Source: Siderastrea siderea (lineage: Eukaryota > Cnidaria > Anthozoa > Scleractinia > Rhizangiidae). Taken from it: DNA of 64,000 bases. Both the position numbers and the translations under genes were made by a program. The DNA is taken from the NCBI GenBank assembly GCA_964030785.1, contig OZ034968.1:67916399-67980398 (forward strand). Direction: 5' to 3'. Below the pieces are notes generated by a model that saw nothing but the letters and a program-made list of their open reading frames with translations, made no database searches and was not told where the DNA came from. The first letter of the stretch is position 1. Each line of letters begins with the position of its first letter. Shown here in pieces: positions 25,542 through 36,910 of the stretch.

Positions 25542-27304
25542 TACTAATATTCAATAGTGTCCGGTTTTTTTTTGGCAATTTTTACCCAAAATTTAGCGTT
25601 GTACAATAAAAACAATAGAGTTCTTCTGTCTCAGGCCCTATGTGTGATAGGTTCCCTCGGAAATATGATGTTCAAACTTCATACAAGCTCGAACTACGTT
25701 CTCGGGCTAATATTTGTTAAAAACAGCGGAAAATTTCAAACCGTTAGCCATAAAAGTGGTCGCTTACGAGAGGTGGTCGCTTACAGGAGGTTCCAACTGT
25801 AGCGAATTGACGGGGAAAATTTTTGGTATTTTGGAAAAGTAGTCGCTTACGGGAGGTGGTCGCTTACAGGAGGTGGTCGCACAGGGAGGCTCGACTATAT
25901 TACAGAAATGATCTTCAGTTATCTTCCTAGAAACCACAAGGAACTTGCAGAATAAGAGCAAGAAAGCGAGAGGGGTATTAGGAAGGGGTGACGACGATCG
26001 ACTTGACTTAGGGGGACACGTACTTGATATAAATCTCATAATGTATGGCATAAAGTGGGGAGCAAAGCCAAAGGTGTTAAGGCTGATCGAAGGGTTCATT
26101 GGGCTCCTGGTAAAATCCACCTGTTGCCTTTCCTTCATTTGCCAGTCCTATCCATCAGTATTATCTATTGTTTAATTTTTGTCCCTCTACATTGATACAC
26201 AGGGAGGAGTGTTCACTGTTGCTTTTCATAAGGCATCACTTTCACCGAATCACTGATACATATCGCACACGATTGCCAAAAGAGGGTTTTACAGTGGTGT
26301 ATTTTAACATCGCGCAATCCCACGAACAATTGGTTGCGTGACCAACAAACAACGCACCCACACTGACAGATTGCGCAAACGAACCTTTGCTAAATATGTG
26401 AACAGCTGAAGAAATGCCACTTTTGACAACAGTGATCGGCAGTTTTCCAAAGCCTGCTTACCTTAACATTCCTGACTGGTTTCGGACAACTCATTCAGGG
26501 CCGTTCACAGAACAACATAACCGTTTCCTGGAGAAATCCACCGAGTCGGAAAGAGAAGAGGCGATCAGGAAGGCTACTGAAGAAATCGTCGGCATACAGA
26601 CTGAAGCAGGGCTTGATGTGATCACCGACGGCGAAGTCCGTCGTGAATCGTACATCCTTCACTTCTGCAAAGCACTGCATGGATTCGATTTTCACAATTT
26701 GTTTTCCAAAGTTTGTCGTGATGGAGCGGTGACAACTGACGTTCCCCGGATTGTTGGCCAGGTGACACCGAGTGGAAAGAGTGGAAAGAGTGGAAGGCTT
26801 CGCAAGATTTGTCCACGTCGCCTGTAAAAATCACTCTTCCGGGCCCCATGACAATAATAAACTCCACTGAGGATCAGTTTTATGTCGACGAGAAAGCATT
26901 AGGCAATGTTTTGGCGAAGATAATAAATAGTGAGATCAAGGCTCTTGTATCCGCCGGATGTAAATATATTCAGGTAAGACAGTTCTTTGTCACGCAATGC
27001 GTTACGTCAAGCAAATGTGATGTATTTTATCGATCCATTGGGCGATGGGCAGAGGTCTCAACGCTTTCCATATACTTTATTCTTTTGTTCTAATTCCTGT
27101 TCAAAAATATTGGAAAATTTTTTCCTGCCGTTTCTTTGGCTTTTCGCCTTCTCTTTCCCGTAGACTTCCCTCCGGCGTTACCCTCTGATTGTCACGCGAT
27201 AAGTCGACGTGACCCGAGAAAGGCAATGCAAAAACTGGCTTCTGAGAGTTGATATGACGCTTTCAATCACAGTCATTGGCAGTTTTCCCAAGCCTTCTTA
27301 CCTG

Positions 27305-28691
27305 TAACCTGCGATCAGGCCGAATTTTAGCATCGCTCTCATATTCTCTTATGTTGGTCGCTCGCTAAAATAGGGCCTGATACAATCTCTCACAGAAGTT
27401 CATGTCGGCGGCCAAATTTTGGCCGCGGAATCTCGCAATTTGATTGGCCCTTTAACAATAGAGCTGTCAACGGAAGTAAATTGCCTACGAGATTTCGATC
27501 CGACCGCCATCGCCAAGGGACAACCAAGGAACAAGTCTGCCGAAGTAAAATGTGTTGCTCTAATAAATTCTCGTCGTTCTAGGAGAATTGTCACCATTTC
27601 TTTCTCTCCTGAGAATGGCGTTCGGTTTGACGCAAGCTGTCTCTCACCTGGAGCAGAGAAGTACAGCAACAGTGAAGTATGTATTGTGTTTTATCGCATC
27701 GTGTCGCGGAATTTTCATTTGACGGCTTTCAACTAGTATTGATAACATGAACAGAGTAGTGGCTGTTTCCGCGTCTTACGAAACAAAACGAACAGCAGAC
27801 GAGCAAGTATCTTTCGCCAAGAATGATCAACAAGTCAACCGATAATTCGGTAAACTTAACGGTGAACTAATGTTTGGCTACCCTGCGAGCAGATCGAAGG
27901 GCCTCTGCTCGCACGGTAATGTTTGGCGAGAACCGCAATCAAGTCGCAATAACGATTTTCAGTTTATTCATTCATTGTTTAATACTTATGTCGTTTTATT
28001 GATCTCTGACATTGACATCAAAGGATCTGACTAGTTTTATAATAGATGTTCTTCGTTTTAAAATTCGCTGCTGCTTAGAGATAAAATTCGCTGCTAATTT
28101 CAAATATTTATCACTTCTCGAATTAAATTACAAAATACCCCTTTGTTTATAAACGGTTTTATTTATATTTTTATTCTAAAGAATGAAACTGAAGGTATTT
28201 CTCTTAATTGTCCAAGGTTTTTTACGCAGAAAATCGGTACAATTGGGAAGAGAATATTTCCAGATACCACCTGAAATGGGAAATGATTCAAGCATGCAGC
28301 ATATTTTGGTACATCACAACCTCGTCGTGTTTTGAATTTTCATTCAGTTTCAGATCAGACAGAGCAACCATGTACAGTACCGGAACCTTCAAGTTAGCAA
28401 TCGTGTAAATTTGAGTACTTGTGCCTAGAAGATATATCGTAGCCTATGATTTTCTTTTTTTGCCGACATTTACGTGACTTTCTGCGAATTGCCGTTATGG
28501 GAAATTTGCATACCGAGGATCGTGCAAGCAGAAGAAATTTTGATTGGCTGTTTTGTTGAATGTCAATCAATCAAAAAAAGTGGGCGGCAGACGTTCCGTA
28601 GAAGAATTGTGTCAGGTTTTCTTTTTCGTTTCGCCCGTCCCGCCTGAATGTTTCACCAAGCGAAACGAAAATAGAGCCTGATCGCAGGTTA
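27305..28691. mobile_element. MULE-like element in exon B of the copy 1 MetE-like gene
   Basis: Perfect 16-bp inverted ends TAACCTGCGATCAGGC with a 9-bp target duplication TCTTACCTG (27296-27304 and 28692-28700). Copy 2 has the empty site inside exon B. A 9-bp duplication fits Mutator-like elements. No transposase. An open frame at about 27419-27736 with a possible donor near 27678 may be captured or chance sequence. Confidence 0.9.
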
Positions 28692-29387
28692 TCTTACCTG
28701 AGCATTCCAGACTGGTTTAGTCCGACCTGTGCGAAAGATTTCTCCAAACAACACACTCGATTTCTGCAAAACTGTACAGCTAATGAGACGGAGGAATTAA
28801 TCACCAGCTATTAAAGAAACAGTTCAACTCCAATCCGAAGCAGGCATTGATGTAATCACCGATGGAGAGATCAGACGAGAGAACTACATCTATTACTTCT
28901 GCAGAAAGCTGAAGGGTTTTGATTTTGACAATCTGTGCCCTAAAGGTATTCGTGATGCTGCTGCCAAGATCCTTGTTCCTCGAATAGTAGGCGAGGTGTC
29001 TGCTCGTCGAAAAGAAATTATGGGTATGGAAAGAGTGGAAAAATTCACAGGGTTTATCGAAAGAACTGCCCATGAAAATCACCCTGCCGGGTCCCATGAC
29101 AATTGCTGACTCAGTTGAGGATCAGTATTACAACAACGATAAGGTTTTAGGCAGTGTGCTAGCAAAGATTTTAAACAAAGAAATCAAGGCTCTTGTGTCA
29201 GCCGGTTGTAAATATATTCAGGTGAGAGGGGGTGGGGGGGGGGGGGAGCAGAGTAAGGGATCGAGGTGGGGCTGTTAAGGGGGTGGGGGAGAGATCCAAA
29301 CGATCAAATACAAAGATGAAAAAGACTGCGTGATCGAAATATGACAGGGACCCATATTATGTGTCCATAAATGAGGGGGCATCTACC

Positions 29388-30215
29388 TTAGGGCCTGGTT
29401 TACATGGAGGGACAGGTAACCTGGCTAGCCAGGTCACCTGCCTAGTAGGGCTAAAACCAAGCTGGCCTTTACATGTGAAAATTTCTAGGCCTTCTATACA
29501 GGCTATTTCACATTCATCGAAGCATACCATAGCTTGGGAAAAACACTAGGTTTAAATAAATACTCCAATGTTCTAGCTAGTTTTTACTTCATAATTATGC
29601 TGTCTGCCCTCAAGATAATGTATTGTGGTGTCGTATTTCATGGAAATTTAGTGGACTGGTTTTAATTGACAACATTAAATTGTCCACAAAAATGAAAGAT
29701 GTATAAGTTGTCAAGTTCTTAATTAAGCCAGCTGAGAAATCTTTTAGCAGAAACCATCTCAAAGTAAACTTTTAGGAGAAAAAATATTTTCCAGTCAAAA
29801 CCAGCCGTGTTTTTAGTGGGACTGTTTAGGCTTGAAATTAGTAAGTTTTGTTGGTCAATTCACATTTAAGTTAAAAACATGAGTGCAAACTTTGTGTGGC
29901 CAATATTTACATGCAATCCTGGCATGACCGTTAACATGCATACACAAAGCATGACCATTTACATGCATAGACAAACCCAGGGTGACTGTTTGTGTGCAAA
30001 AAGATAGCCTGCCTAGGAAATGGGTTATCCTGGCAAGCAGACAGGGCAACCCAGATGTCCTTTTCAAACACTTCAGTGTGCTTTCTGTAAAGAAACGCAT
30101 GAATGAAAAGTTTGCCCACCCACGGTGCATGGCTCCATCAGGAAGGTGTTCCTGATACCTGAAGGGTCATCCTCAGGTACCAGCATCACCCACCCTCCAT
30201 GTAAACAGGTCCTAA
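29388..30215. mobile_element. Inverted-repeat element in MetE-like intron (copy 1)
   Basis: The left end TTAGGGCCTGGTTTACATGG and the complement of the right end, TTAGGACCTGTTTACATGG, match apart from one substitution and one base. About 0.83 kb with repeated 'acatgcat' phrases inside. Present in both copies. Confidence 0.7.
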
Positions 30216-31675
30216 GAGTAGTAGAAGTGATTATTCAGTATTGAATTGTTCAGGCAAAACGTCATTTTTTAATCAAGTGCTGTTTGTTTTTAATGCAGTA
30301 CTTTCTTGTTGTCATGGTGCAGGTGGATGAGCCTGTTATGGTGCGATTTCCAGATCAGGCACTAGAATATGGCATTGAACAACTGTCTTCTTGCTTTGAT
30401 GGAGTGTCTGCTCCAGATGTAGTCAAGACTGTTCACTTGTGCTGTGGATATCCTGACTACGTGGTGAGTGAAATTTTTCCATTATCAGGCCGTACATATA
30501 TCGATCTTGTATTCTTATACCACTTTAGTAGGGGTTTCATCCTGGGTAGGGAGAGGGCTTGTAACCAGTATTAAAAACTCAGCTTACTCAGTTTAGGATT
30601 ACAGTAGCAAGGCCTAAAAGGGATGCTAATGTCAAATTTCATGTTTTGTTAGTAGCAGATCCAGACAATTGCTGGATTAGCATTTGTTGGCCTTTGATCT
30701 ACTAGTGACCGGGTTCATGAGAGCTTTTCTTTTAAGATATAATTTTACACACTGCACTTGAATGCATTGTTAGTCTGAGGTTACTTCCATAATTATATAA
30801 GCTCTATGGATATGTGCCCCTGTGAAGGGTATCATTTTCAATCAGTTTAGTCTAAGATAGGGAATAGAAATCAAGGAGTTTTTGTCTAGAATAGCTTCCT
30901 CATCTCCAGTCGCTCACAATCACTTATCTGGGGGATATTTTAGTTAATTATTGAGGAAAGCAGGGAGTGCAGGGAGAGATGGCTATTTTTCCTTTTTTAT
31001 CACCCACCGCTCACACTCCGTGCTCCCTTCCAATCCCCCCACTTGCACTCTGCACTCGCTCCTGATCTGCAGCTCGCTCAGCCTTGGAAAAGCCTGTGGA
31101 GAAGGCAGCTAGAATAGGGTGTCATTGGGAAATTGATCATTGGTATGGCAAATTTTGTGTAAAATAGGAATTGACACTCAGTGAATATATGTGTCAGGGT
31201 ATGAAGGGATTTTTGGTGTCAAGTCTAGAATAAGGTTTCAAAATGCAGCTGAACTTGGTCTGGTGTGGAGTACAGGTTTCAGAGTCCCAGTAGCACTCTC
31301 TCAACCAAAACAGTACCCCCCTGGGGGGAACTCTCCAGGGGAACTCTGAATATGACTCAAAGTCCTTCCAAAGATTTCTAAAGATGATCTGATGGCTTCT
31401 GAATCCAAAGATTTCTGAGGGAGACATCCAGGCTTCCAAAGATAACCAAAAATCACCCAAAATTTTGCTAAGATAACAGACGAAAAATTTGAAGCTTAAA
31501 GTCTTCCTACCTATTATAAGGGCCTTTTTTCTTTATCCATTTCTGCCTCTTATTCTTGGCATATGTAAGAGCTAATGATATTGTTTTATTCACTCATTTA
31601 TAACACCATTTCAGTCACTCACTTATATTTACTCGCTCATTTGTGATATGGTATCATATAATATATGATAGTATT

Positions 31676-32921
31676 GTGTGGTTCCAGAAAATATCCATAC
31701 CCCCCCCACGGAAGGTCACTGGAAATTCCGAGGGGGAGGGGGGTTCAAAGGCAGAAATTTCCGAGGGGAGTGGGGGTTCATAGGAAGCTCATTTTCCAGA
31801 GGGTAAAGAAACACGAAAAAATTGAAAGCAACACACGATTGATGCCAAACACGAAGTAATACTTACGTAGGCTGTTTTGACCTTCAAAACTATGCAAATA
31901 TGTTGACCGAAATGCCAAATTTTGCGACTTTGATTTGTATAAAATTTCGGTAGACCTGATTTGCAAATTCGCGTTTACGGAAAATTGCGTGTCTCCTTGG
32001 CCTTCGGTGAATATTGCACCGTTTTCAATCCTTTCAATGGGAACGTTTTTCGTTAAACACCAAAGTTGTTTAAACAAATACAAAAATATTTTTATCGCGC
32101 AATCCAGCAAAGGGTTTTCAGCCGCTTTTCATCTGATATCATCGAGATAGAATTGTTGCGTTACATAAACTTTGAAAAGGTCAGATTTCACGCTTTATGC
32201 AAATTTGATGCGTTTTTGAACTGACACTAAAAGTTCAGCCTATATTAGCTATTTCTTACAAATTCTTTTACAGTTGTCATTATCTTTGAGTTTCCATTTG
32301 ACCTTCATTTACTATTTCAATTTTAAACAAAGGATAAAGTGCGGGAAGACAGGTTCGATTTGTTATCCCTCTGTGTAATTTATTTGTAGACTCACGGTAT
32401 GCAAATTCACTTGTGGATAATCCCAGGAAAAAAGCTGCTATTTTACTCTAATTCTCTTTCGAACATCATAACCGTCGATTTTTAGTGTAATTTACATTCA
32501 ACAGTTTCGCTTTTGACGGCAGGCTTGAGTGTAGCAAACACAAAATCAATTCTCAAAGTTTGGCTTCGTTGTTAATGTTTACTTCGCATTCGGCACGCAA
32601 ATTATTCGCGGCAACCCTCGGCATCAACGTTAATAGAACGTTAAAACACTCGGTTTAAACAAATTTTCGTGAAAAACATAGAACATTTCAAACGGGATAG
32701 CAAACATGCAAATAGTATAGAACAATAACAAAGCATTATATGTTGAAAATGGATGTTATAATAGTAAATGTTAAAACAAAAACCATGTTCACGTAACGTG
32801 GAAATTCCTGGGGGGAGGGGGGTCATCAAAGACCCCCTTGGAACGGAAATTCCGAAGGGGTGGGGGGATGCAAACCAAAAACCTTCCGTGGGAGGGGTAT
32901 GGATATTTTCTGGAACCACAC
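31676..32921. mobile_element. Inverted-repeat transposon private to copy 1
   Basis: Ends GTGTGGTTCCAGAAAATATC, identical in the complement of the right end and extending about 40 bases through CCATACCCC. Target duplication is ATT (31673-31675, 32922-32924); copy 2 has a single ATT at its otherwise rearranged equivalent site. Subterminal G-rich repeats and internal sequence match the ankyrin-intron element. Same family; superfamily unassigned (3-bp duplication). Confidence 0.88.
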
Positions 32922-33245
32922 ATTGGGTAGGGAGAGGCAGTGTGCAGTCAAAGTTCAAAGTTCAAAGAATATTATTCAGTTTCATAATTGAAATAAAAGG
33001 ACTACACTATCCGGCAAGTAGCAGTGGCTAGACTGGACAGGTAGTGTTTTACATTAATATCAAATGAAAGAAGTCAAGTAACAAATATACATACGTAAAT
33101 AAAGAAATTACAAACAAATAAAGATGCATGTCTAAAGTCAAGTAATTAACATAAAAAATATTATGCACATGTGGAAAAAGAAAGAAATTACAAATACCAG
33201 TAATAAATAAATAAATAAATAAGGATGCATGGATAAGTCTATAGT

Positions 33246-33289
33246 CCTCTCTAAGGATCCTCTCTAGGATCTAAGGATCCTTAGAGAGG
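33246..33289. repeat. GGATCC-rich hairpin (copy 1)
   Basis: CCTCTCTAAGGATCC pairs with GGATCCTTAGAGAGG across a 14-base centre; a further direct copy follows. The same structure sits at 57748-57791 in copy 2. Confidence 0.7.
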
Positions 33290-34226
33290 GGTCCTCTCTA
33301 AGGATCCAACATAATGGGCCAGGAGAGCAGCATTTGAACCACATACCTGACATGGTATAACAGACCACTGCACCTTGACAAAACCACCCAAAAACTTTAA
33401 AGAAACTAACACTTGCGGGGCAAAAGGGGTTCTTACATCTAAAAGTGATGGAAGAGATGCAGACAAAGCCATGGTTTAAAACTACCCCCTCACTAAATCC
33501 CCCAGTGGGCCAAATCTAAACCTCCTTAAATAGCAACAATACCAAAAATACCTGCCCATATCAGAGATGGCAATCCCTGGAGCCCAGCTACTCAGGTATA
33601 TTGGTGACAGGGAGGTGCAAATGAGGGCACATTTTTACACCTCAAAAAAGGTCCCAATTGACTAAAAATGGACCCCAAAAAAGTCCTTTTTTATCCACGT
33701 GAACAAAAACATTCTTTTGAGTTTGTAAATGAAACTTCAGATGCAATTCTTTGACATAAAACTGAGAAATCTCAGGTATATATGCACGTATTTTGTCAAG
33801 CCTAAAAAAGTCCTACATTATTCCTTCATCAATCCCCCCCAACCTCCCCCCCCCCCCCACACACACACACTTTTGAGTCCAATTAGGCGGTCCTTCTTAT
33901 ATTGTTTTCTGTTATAGCAAGCTGCAGAAAATGCATCCGAGAATGAAACTTAAATTGGCAAAACAGAAACTTCTGGATCGTGAAAAATCGTTTGTGAATT
34001 TTTTGGCCCAATGTGGGAAAATGACCAAAAGTCGCTTTTAGCCGGGAGATTCGGTGATGGTATGGGAGACCGGTAGATTCAGTCCGTATCTGGGAAACTC
34101 CCGGATAATCCAAGATCTGGCAGGTATTCAGCGTCTTGCTGGGAGAAATTTTAAACCCAAAATAATAAAAAATCGAGAATTTCACCCCTTCCCCGCCAAA
34201 AATCAAATCCTTGGCATCTCCCAGTC

Positions 34227-36910
34227 TTCCCTGCTAGCAGAGGCCCCTTTTCCTTTGTATTGGCTGAGCTGACGGACGGGACGAAAAGGGTCGAAATGAA
34301 CTGTGTTGAGCATGCGCCACGGTTACCTAGCGACCGAAACGTCACGTGATGCTTTTAGCACGTGATCAGCTGACGACTCCCACCTTTCTCAACTAGCGCG
34401 CCAAAAAACACCTGCACAGTTTTGTTGTCGTGAATGGCGAGTTCACCAAAACCCTAAAAAAAGTAGACAGTTCGTCTAGAGAGAGTTGTTGTCTAATCTA
34501 CGGTATTAATTTCAAGTTATCTGGACAAGGAAGCTTTTTTAACATGACCACAACTCCAGGAATCAAAGAGAATTTAACCCATTGAAAGCTGCGTGTTTTA
34601 TGATCGCTTCACTAAATTAGCAGTTGGTAATAAACAACCCATGTGCAGTAAGAAAGGACAATTTATAGATTCGAAAAAACAACACTCACTTGATCTAGAA
34701 TAGTTAAAATTTCTTACTTTTAAATAAAATACACCAGTTGTCAATTAAGAATTAGCCAAAAATACAATCTCAAAGTCAAAATTTTGAAAATTCCGCAAGA
34801 GATTTCTCATGTTGTCTCGCGCGTGAAATCAAACCACAACAGAGCATTTGTGTCTGCTTAGGTCAGATTACTACTTTTCGAAATTTTATGAATGAAGGTA
34901 CACAGAAGGAGAGACAGTAAGCTTTTCTAAATGATACATTTATTAAAACACGCCTTTACTTGTTTCTGAAGACCAAACGCGTTCAATTCTTTCTTCGAGG
35001 GAAGCTACGCTCAAGCGATTTCGCTCGATGTGCAAGTTATTTTGAAGAGCATTTGGTGATGCGAACTGTGCACGTTTTTCAAAACTTTTACGAAAACTGT
35101 AAGGAATATGAAGAATCTCTCAATTAAAAAGCGATTTCGATACAAATTTACAATCAAATGTGTAATTTACTCTACCGTAGACTCGTAGAAGCACAGGTAA
35201 CCAAAGCGTGATATGAGAGATTGTATGGAGCTGAAATTCGATCGAAAATAATCGGCGGTTTTCCGCCGAAAATACATTAAAATCGAAATAAAGTTTAAAA
35301 AACCTTACCTGTCGTGTTTTTGCTGTGTTTTTATCGCTTTTCCGAGCTTCCGGAGGCCGTTTTGGGCGATTTTCTGCTTAACGGTCGGTCGATGCGACGG
35401 CATGTCACGTACTAAAGAGAGCTAAAGGTAGGAAAACGGGAATTCAAATTTGCCAACCGAAATTCGAGGTCTCGATCAAAATGCCCGCTAAAAATCGATT
35501 CAGTCCATAGTCAGCGCTTTCAAACCCCAACATCTTACAAAAAGGATAAATTTCCTACCTTTCTATGTGATTCAATCGTCAATTAGTTTATCTCTCGAAG
35601 TACAGCCCTGCATTAAAAACGAACTAACTTTTCGAAATCGCTGCCATCACAGGCTTGTAAGGAAAAGAGGGTCAAAACTAACGGTCAAGCCTGGGACAAA
35701 GCGCCAAATTTCGCTCCACCGGGGGACGACATAAGTGACTTCTGTGTCGCCAAATGCCAAACTCACCCTCTCTCCGGTAAGTCAAGTTTTATACCTGAAT
35801 TCGACCCGCGCGCGATTTCCCGCCGAAATTTGAGCGGTACAACACTTGACTTACCGGAGAGAGGGTGAATTTGGCATTTGGCGACACAGAAGTCACTCAT
35901 GTCGTCCCCGGTGGAGCGAAATTTGGCGCTTTGACCCAGGCTTGACCGTTAGTTTTGACCCTCTTTTCCTTACAAGCCTGTGATGGCAGCGATTTCGAAA
36001 AGTTAGTTCGTTTTTAATGCAGGGCTGTACTTCGAGAGATAAACTTATTGACGATTGAATCACATAGAAAGGTAGGAAATATATCCTTTTTGTAAGATGT
36101 TGTGGTTTGAAAGCGCTGACTATGGATTGAATCGATTTTTAGTGGGCATTTTGATCGGGACCTCGAATGTCGATTGGCAAATTTGAATTCCCGTTTTCCT
36201 ACCTTTAGCTCTCTTTAGTACGTGACATGCCGTCGCATCGACCGTTTAAGCAGAAAATCGCCTAAACGGCCTCCAGAAGCTCGGAAAAATGATAAAAACA
36301 CAGCAAACACACAACAGGTAACGTTTTTTAAATTTTATTTCGATTTTAATGTATTTTCGGCGGAAAACCGCCGATTATTTTCGATCGAATTTCAGCTCCA
36401 TACAAACTCTCATGTTACGCTTTGGTTACCTGTGGTAGAAGTACTGGAGCATTTCACAGAAAGTCCGCAGCTCGAAAAATCTTTTGAGGTGGAAGGTTGT
36501 CCTTCGCCTTGACAGATGTTTTCTTCGCTCTAAATTCCATTCCTTAACTTGTCGAGTGTTTCTTGGAGCTTCTTCTTTCGATTGTTTATCTTTCCGTCGT
36601 CCATGTTAACAAAAACGAGAGAAAGTAACCGTTGTAACTCTTCACGAGTTTAGTTCTCTTTCCAGGACGGCATGTTACTATGCGGGCTCACTAAATGACA
36701 GCGGAATAACTGTAAAGGAATACGCGAGATACAGTGGGCTCAAGTCACGGTCAGCAAACAATAAAGGGAGCATGCGTTTCGGAAACCGCCGTCCACGACC
36801 ATGGACGGCGGTTGAATCAAAGGGAGTTTCGACCCATGGCAGAGGTCCCTTTTCGTCCCGCTCGTCAGCTCAGCGAATACAAAGGAAAAGGGGCCTCTGC
36901 TAGCAGGGAA
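34227..36910. mobile_element. MULE-like element with internal palindrome, private to copy 1
   Basis: Inverted ends start TTCCCTGCTAGCAGAGGCCC, perfect for about 35 bp, with a 9-bp target duplication CTCCCAGTC (34218-34226, 36911-36919). Copy 2 has the empty site near 58710. 2684 bp, no transposase. The interior holds the long palindrome 35192-36434. It lies in the intron before exon D. Confidence 0.92.
35192..36434. repeat. Long near-perfect palindrome, arms about 0.59 kb
   Basis: The left arm starts CACAGGTAACCAAAGCGTGA at 35192, and its complement ends the right arm at 36434. The arms converge on CCGGTAAGTCAAGT and its complement, leaving a spacer of about 56 bases (35788-35843). Only scattered mismatches were seen along the arms. 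Confidence 0.92.

Larger units (their letters stand above)
24066..25799. mobile_element. Tc1/mariner-like composite element (copy 1)
   Basis: Left end after TA: CAGTCGAAGCTCTCGTAAGC. The right end before TA (25800-25801) is its imperfect complement, with CGCTTAC blocks repeated. A second candidate right end lies near 25895 ('aggctcgacta'; in copy 2 'aggctcgactg' at about 51402), so the true boundary is ambiguous. Two smaller MITEs are nested inside. No transposase frame. Present in both copies. Confidence 0.7.

Noticed and set aside
31194..31460. Minus-strand frame MGDFWLSLEAWMSPSEIF, also in copy 2
   Set aside because: Intronic, built of short direct repeats ('ccaaagatttct'), and present in both copies only because of the duplication.
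36222..36512. 96-codon frame in the palindrome right arm
   Set aside because: Lies in an inverted repeat of a transposon, with no family resemblance; the left arm carries stops in the equivalent frame.
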